64,000 bases of DNA from an uncultured Oscillospiraceae bacterium. Its GTDB lineage: Bacteria > Bacillota > Clostridia > Oscillospirales > Oscillospiraceae. Shown in pieces: positions 60,845-64,000 of this stretch (positions are counted from its first letter, which is position 1; the number at the start of each line of letters is the position of its first letter). The stretch lies in assembly GCA_950075865.1 (NCBI GenBank), contig CATMVA010000001.1, positions 216,212 through 280,211 on the forward strand, read 5' to 3'. The position numbers were made by a program, and so were the translations under genes. The notes under the pieces are model-generated. The model ran no database searches. It was given only the letters and a program-made list of their open reading frames with translations, and had not been told where the DNA came from.

Positions 60845-62020
60845 TCACTTCTCCCCCCGCCGGGCCAGGAACCGCTCCAGGCGGCTGAGGGCCTCGGCCA
60901 GATCCTTCATGGATGCGGCGTAGCAGGCCCGGACATAGCCCTCGCCGCCGGGGCCGAAGGCGCTGCCGGGAATGACGGCTACCCGCTCGGCGGCCAGGAA
61001 CCGGTCGCAGAACTCCTCACTGGTCAGCCCGGTGGACTTGATGCAGGGGAAGGTGTAGAAAGCCCCCCTTGGTTCAAAGCAGTCCAGTCCCAGCTTCCGG
61101 AACCCGTCCACCAAAAACCGGCGGCGGCCATCGTACTCGCTCCGCATGGCCTCGATGTCTCCGTCCCCGTGCTCCATGGCCTCGATGGCCGCGTACTGGC
61201 TGGTGGTAGGGGCCGACATGATCCCGTACTGGTGGAGCTTGGTCATGGCGCCGATCAGCTCTTTGGGACCGCACACATACCCCATGCGCCACCCGGTCAT
61301 GGAGTAGGCCTTGGAAAAGCCGTTGACCACGATGGTCCTCTCATACATCCCGTTCAGGTTCGCCATGGACACATGCTTCTGCCCATAAGTCAGCTCGGCG
61401 TAGATCTCGTCCGAGATCACCATGATATCGGTGCCCTTCAGCACCTCGCCCAGCGCGGCCAGATCCTTCCGGTCCATGATCCCTCCGGTAGGATTGCAAG
61501 GAAATGGCAGCACCAACGCCTTGGTCCTTGGAGTAATGGCCGCCTTTAGTTCCTCCGGTGTCAGCCGGAACTCGTTCTCCGCGTGGGTCTCCACATAAAC
61601 GGGCACTCCGTGCATCATGGACACCAGCGGACCGTAGCACACAAAGGAGGGCGTTGGGATAATGACCTCGTCCCCCGGCTCGATGAGACACCGGAAAGCC
61701 AGGTCTAGTCCCTCGCTCCCCCCCACCGTGACCAGGATCTGCCCTACAGGCGCGTATTCCAGGTCAAACCGGCGCTTGAGATACCGGGCGACGGCCTGCC
61801 GCAGATCGGAAAGCCCCGCGTTGGGGGTATACTTGGTAAAGCCCTTCTCCAAGGAGTAAATGCCCGCGTCCCGGATGTGCCAGGGCGTCTGGAAGTCGGG
61901 CTCCCCGATCCCCAGGGAGATCCCCCCCTCCATCCCCTGAAGCAGGTCAAAATATTTCCGGATGCCTGAGGGAGGGATACTCTTGACCCTCCCGCACATC
62001 ACCTTTCCGTAGTCCATCAC
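60845..62020 (-). CDS. class I/II PLP-dependent aminotransferase
   Basis: 391 residues. PLP Lys in VVNGFSKAYSMTGWRMGY, cofactor Asp-Tyr in MVISDEIYAELTYG, substrate Arg near the C-terminus (GYVRACYA). Aromatic or aspartate/alanine aminotransferase group; the substrate is not decidable. Four-base overlap with an Lrp-type regulator gene suggests the regulator senses an amino acid tied to this enzyme. Confidence 0.92.
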   Translation of the reverse strand: MMDYGKVMCGRVKSIPPSGIRKYFDLLQGMEGGISLGIGEPDFQTPWHIRDAGIYSLEKGFTKYTPNAGLSDLRQAVARYLKRRFDLEYAPVGQILVTVGGSEGLDLAFRCLIEPGDEVIIPTPSFVCYGPLVSMMHGVPVYVETHAENEFRLTPEELKAAITPRTKALVLPFPCNPTGGIMDRKDLAALGEVLKGTDIMVISDEIYAELTYGQKHVSMANLNGMYERTIVVNGFSKAYSMTGWRMGYVCGPKELIGAMTKLHQYGIMSAPTTSQYAAIEAMEHGDGDIEAMRSEYDGRRRFLVDGFRKLGLDCFEPRGAFYTFPCIKSTGLTSEEFCDRFLAAERVAVIPGSAFGPGGEGYVRACYAASMKDLAEALSRLERFLARRGEK

Positions 62021-62499
62021 TCAAACACGAACCTTTCCTCCTGGGGCTCCTGTACCGGGAAGATCAGATGCTTCTCCTTGTACTTTTTCAGGATAAAATG
62101 GGTGGCCGTCCCGGTCACGTCCTCCAGGGTGGCCAGCTTCTCTCCCACGAACTGAGCCACCTCCTTCAGGGTCCGCCCCGAGATGATGACCGTCAGGTCG
62201 AAGGCTCCGCTCATCAGATACACCGACTCCACCTCGTCATACTGATAGATCCGTTGGGCGATCCGGTCAAAGCCGTCCCCCCGCTGGGGTGTCACCTTGA
62301 CCTCGATGAGGGCGGTGACCGCCTCCCGCTGGGTGCGGTCCCAGTCCACGATGGTCTTGTAGCCCAGAATGATGTGCTCCTTCTCATACCGGGCGATGGT
62401 CTCGGCCACCTCGGTCTCGGTGGATCCAGTCATAGCGGCCAGTTGAGCGTGGGTCATGGTAGGGTCGTTCTCCAAAAGCTGCAGCAGTTTGGTGTCCAC
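62017..62499 (-). CDS. Lrp/AsnC family transcriptional regulator
   Basis: 160 residues. N-terminal winged helix (LLQLLENDPTMTHAQLAAMTG...ETIARYEKEHIILGYKTIVD) and a RAM/AsnC effector domain (VTALIEVKV, VESVYLMSGAFDLTVIISG). The GTG start at 62499 has AAGGAGGAAC eight bases upstream, better than the in-frame start at 62523. Overlaps the aminotransferase gene it likely controls. Confidence 0.93.
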   Translation of the reverse strand: MDTKLLQLLENDPTMTHAQLAAMTGSTETEVAETIARYEKEHIILGYKTIVDWDRTQREAVTALIEVKVTPQRGDGFDRIAQRIYQYDEVESVYLMSGAFDLTVIISGRTLKEVAQFVGEKLATLEDVTGTATHFILKKYKEKHLIFPVQEPQEERFVFE

Positions 62500-62533
62500 A
62501 GTATGTTCCTCCTTTTCGGCCAAAGGGCTTGTC

Positions 62534-63103
62534 TCAATAGGTACGGGTACAGATCTCCCGGATCTTGGCCTGGATGACCTTCAAATCGTCAAAAGTCTCC
62601 GGACGGCGGCGGGGATCCCGCAGCAGGGCGGCCGGATGGTAGAGGGCGATGCGGAAGATCCCGTCCTTCTCAAACCACTGTCCATGGTCTTTGGTGATCT
62701 TGAAGTCCTCCCGGATATAGGTCATGGCGGCGATCCGGCCCAGACAGATAATGATCTTGGGCTTCAAAAGGCGGATCTGGGTCTCCAGCCACTGGGAGCA
62801 CGCCTCCTGCTCGATGTTCAGCGGATCCCGGTTCTGGGGCGGGCGGCACTTGACCATGTTGGCGATATACACATTCTTTGCCCGGCTGAGATCGATGATC
62901 TCCAGCATATCGTCCAGCAGCTTGCCGCCCCGGCCCACAAAAGGCCGGCCGGTCAGGTCCTCCTGTTCTCCGGGGCCCTCTCCGATGCACATGACCTCCG
63001 CATCCGTAGGGCCCTCCCCAAAGACTACATTGTTCCGGGTATCGGCCAGGGCGCAACGGCGGCAGTTCAAGCATTCCTCACGCAGGCTTTCCCATTCTCC
63101 CAT
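62534..63103 (-). CDS. family 4 uracil-DNA glycosylase (Fe-S)
   Basis: 189 residues. Removes uracil from DNA. Motif GEGPGEQEDLTGRPFVGRGG and the C-terminal YHPAALLR; four Fe-S cysteines: CLNCRRC (two used), VKCRPP and EACSQW. Located upstream of the Lrp regulator on the same strand. Confidence 0.94.
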   Translation of the reverse strand: MGEWESLREECLNCRRCALADTRNNVVFGEGPTDAEVMCIGEGPGEQEDLTGRPFVGRGGKLLDDMLEIIDLSRAKNVYIANMVKCRPPQNRDPLNIEQEACSQWLETQIRLLKPKIIICLGRIAAMTYIREDFKITKDHGQWFEKDGIFRIALYHPAALLRDPRRRPETFDDLKVIQAKIREICTRTY

Positions 63104-63192
63104 GTTCTCTTTCCCCCTTCTTTTTTCTGTATCATATCATACCACAGTTCCCTAAAATTGAAAAGACAGGGACAGCGCAAAAGTTTCTTTTC

Positions 63193-63221
63193 TTGTTTTT
63201 CCTCTTTTTTCGTGATACAAT
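63193..63221 (+). promoter_or_regulatory. predicted sigma-A promoter of the aldolase gene
   Basis: TTGTTT, 17 bases, TACAAT; gives a leader of about 135 bases. Confidence 0.6.
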
Positions 63222-63228
63222 GAGCAAA

Positions 63229-63340
63229 ATGCTTGCTTGCAAGGGCATTTTTACGAAGCCGTCCATCCCGTAGCCGCGCAGGGCTCGGGTGGGCAAAGCC
63301 CGCAAACTTGCGAAGCAAGGATGCCTGCGGGTATGATACA
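63229..63340 (+). repeat. structured leader element, possible dispersed repeat
   Basis: Two short palindromes, CTTGCTTGCAAG near the left end and CTTGCGAAGCAAG near the right end, flank a GC-rich stretch with GGGCT...AGCCC pairing. It lies in the transcribed leader of the aldolase gene. Similar sequence seems familiar from intergenic regions of related gut clostridia (memory only). Confidence 0.4.
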
Positions 63341-63363
63341 TTGACAAAAAGGAGGTCTTTCCT

Positions 63364-64000
63364 ATGACGGACATGGAACTGCGGCAGGAGATCTGCCAGA
63401 TCTGCCATCTGCTCTACGACCGGGGTTATGTGGTCAGCAACGACGGCAATGTGTCGGCCCGGACCAAACGGGGCACCGTCCTCATCACCCCCTCCGGGGT
63501 GGGCAAGGGCCGGATGACCCCCGACATGCTGGTGGAGACCGACCTGGAGGGAAATATCCTCTCCGGAGACCGGCACCCTTCCTCCGAAAGCAAGATGCAC
63601 TGGATGGTCTACCGGGAGCGTCCCGACATAATGGCGGTGGTCCACGCCCACCCTCCTATGTCCACCGCCTTTGCCATCTGCCGCCGCCCATTGAAGGAGC
63701 GGTACCTGGCCGAGCTGGTGATCGGCCTGGGCGAGGTACCGGTCACCGAATTCGCCATGCTCTCCACTGAGGAAGTCCCCGACTCGGTCCAGCCCTTCGT
63801 CCACAACCATTCGGCCGTTCTCCTGGCCAACCACGGCGCCCTCACCTGGGGCCCCTCCCTCCTGTCCGCCTTCGACCGGATGGAGACCGTGGAACAGACC
63901 GCTAAAATCTACTACTACGTCTCTCAACTGGGCGGCGGGACGGAGATGACCCCGGAGCAGGCCGACACCCTTCGCTCCATGACCGGCTTCTATCAGAAGC
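63364..64000 (+). CDS. class II aldolase/adducin family protein, partial at window edge
   Basis: At least 212 residues; the 3' end is outside. Related to L-fuculose-phosphate and L-ribulose-phosphate aldolases. Zinc ligands HAH (VVHAHPP) and His of ANHGAL, catalytic Glu in SSESKMH, substrate loops SNDGNVS and TPSGVGKG. Specific sugar unknown. Ribosome site AAGGAGG. Confidence 0.92.
   Translation, partial: MTDMELRQEICQICHLLYDRGYVVSNDGNVSARTKRGTVLITPSGVGKGRMTPDMLVETDLEGNILSGDRHPSSESKMHWMVYRERPDIMAVVHAHPPMSTAFAICRRPLKERYLAELVIGLGEVPVTEFAMLSTEEVPDSVQPFVHNHSAVLLANHGALTWGPSLLSAFDRMETVEQTAKIYYYVSQLGGGTEMTPEQADTLRSMTGFYQK

Overview
The window is one contiguous stretch of a GC-rich (about 60% by eye), endospore-forming clostridial chromosome. 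The gene families fit Oscillospiraceae (Flavonifractor/Lawsonibacter/Intestinimonas-like); this placement is inferred, not tested. Sporulation genes (ytfJ/GerW type, dacF type, a spoIVFA-spoIVFB pair, spoIIR), clostridial-type PurL, a T-box, ZTP and THF riboswitches, and DUF4250 all point the same way. Gene density is high and most genes sit in tight, overlapping operons. There is no CRISPR array, prophage or intact insertion sequence.

Left part (1-14400, all minus strand): a chromosome-segregation/sporulation block (scpA-scpB-DUF2953-ytfJ-dacF, headed by an M50 protease gene), a proteostasis block (tig-clpP-clpX-engB), a block of ylqF-rnhB-yraN-dipeptidase-thrC with a phosphoesterase, then rplS with an L19-type leader. 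An accessory scar follows (14430-15980): a decayed enolase-superfamily sugar-acid dehydratase gene and an orphan DeoR-type regulator. Next is an M23+M50 pair that I identify as SpoIVFA/SpoIVFB because a near-consensus sigma-E promoter lies upstream. An ASCH protein, a low-molecular-weight phosphatase and tRNA-Pro(CGG) come after.

Centre (19290-34330, plus strand): a long de novo purine operon behind a ZTP riboswitch with an overlapping terminator: purE, purC, a PurF homologue lacking the catalytic N-terminal Cys, purM, purN, an archaeal-type IMP cyclohydrolase (PurO family), a stand-alone AICAR transformylase, a small membrane protein, purD, single-chain purL, formate-THF ligase and an M28 peptidase. 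The pathway is self-contained for one-carbon supply: fhs makes the 10-formyl-THF used by PurN and the transformylase. A THF riboswitch at 57 kb controls a folate-type ECF transporter gene.

Envelope and metabolism (34339-51938): an operon of GT2-GtrA fusion, exported phosphodiester glycosidase (NagPA family) and a membrane-anchored protein; a surface PIG-L deacetylase; tmcAL; ackA; a lipoprotein gene broken by an in-frame TAG; gdhA; an FAD-dependent dehydrogenase; a lone tyrosine recombinase; a TagA/WecG glycosyltransferase; a 50-residue Cys/Gly-rich membrane miniprotein; mltG; a U32 peptidase; and a methyltransferase.

Right part (51961-64000): alaS behind an alanine T-box (specifier GCC), DUF4250, a decayed methyltransferase gene, a HIT protein, folT with THF riboswitch, a P-loop kinase-like protein, an RNase M5-like Toprim protein, holA, spoIIR with a putative sigma-F promoter lying inside the ispE terminator, ispE, an aminotransferase with an Lrp regulator, a family 4 uracil-DNA glycosylase, and the start of a class II aldolase gene with a structured leader.
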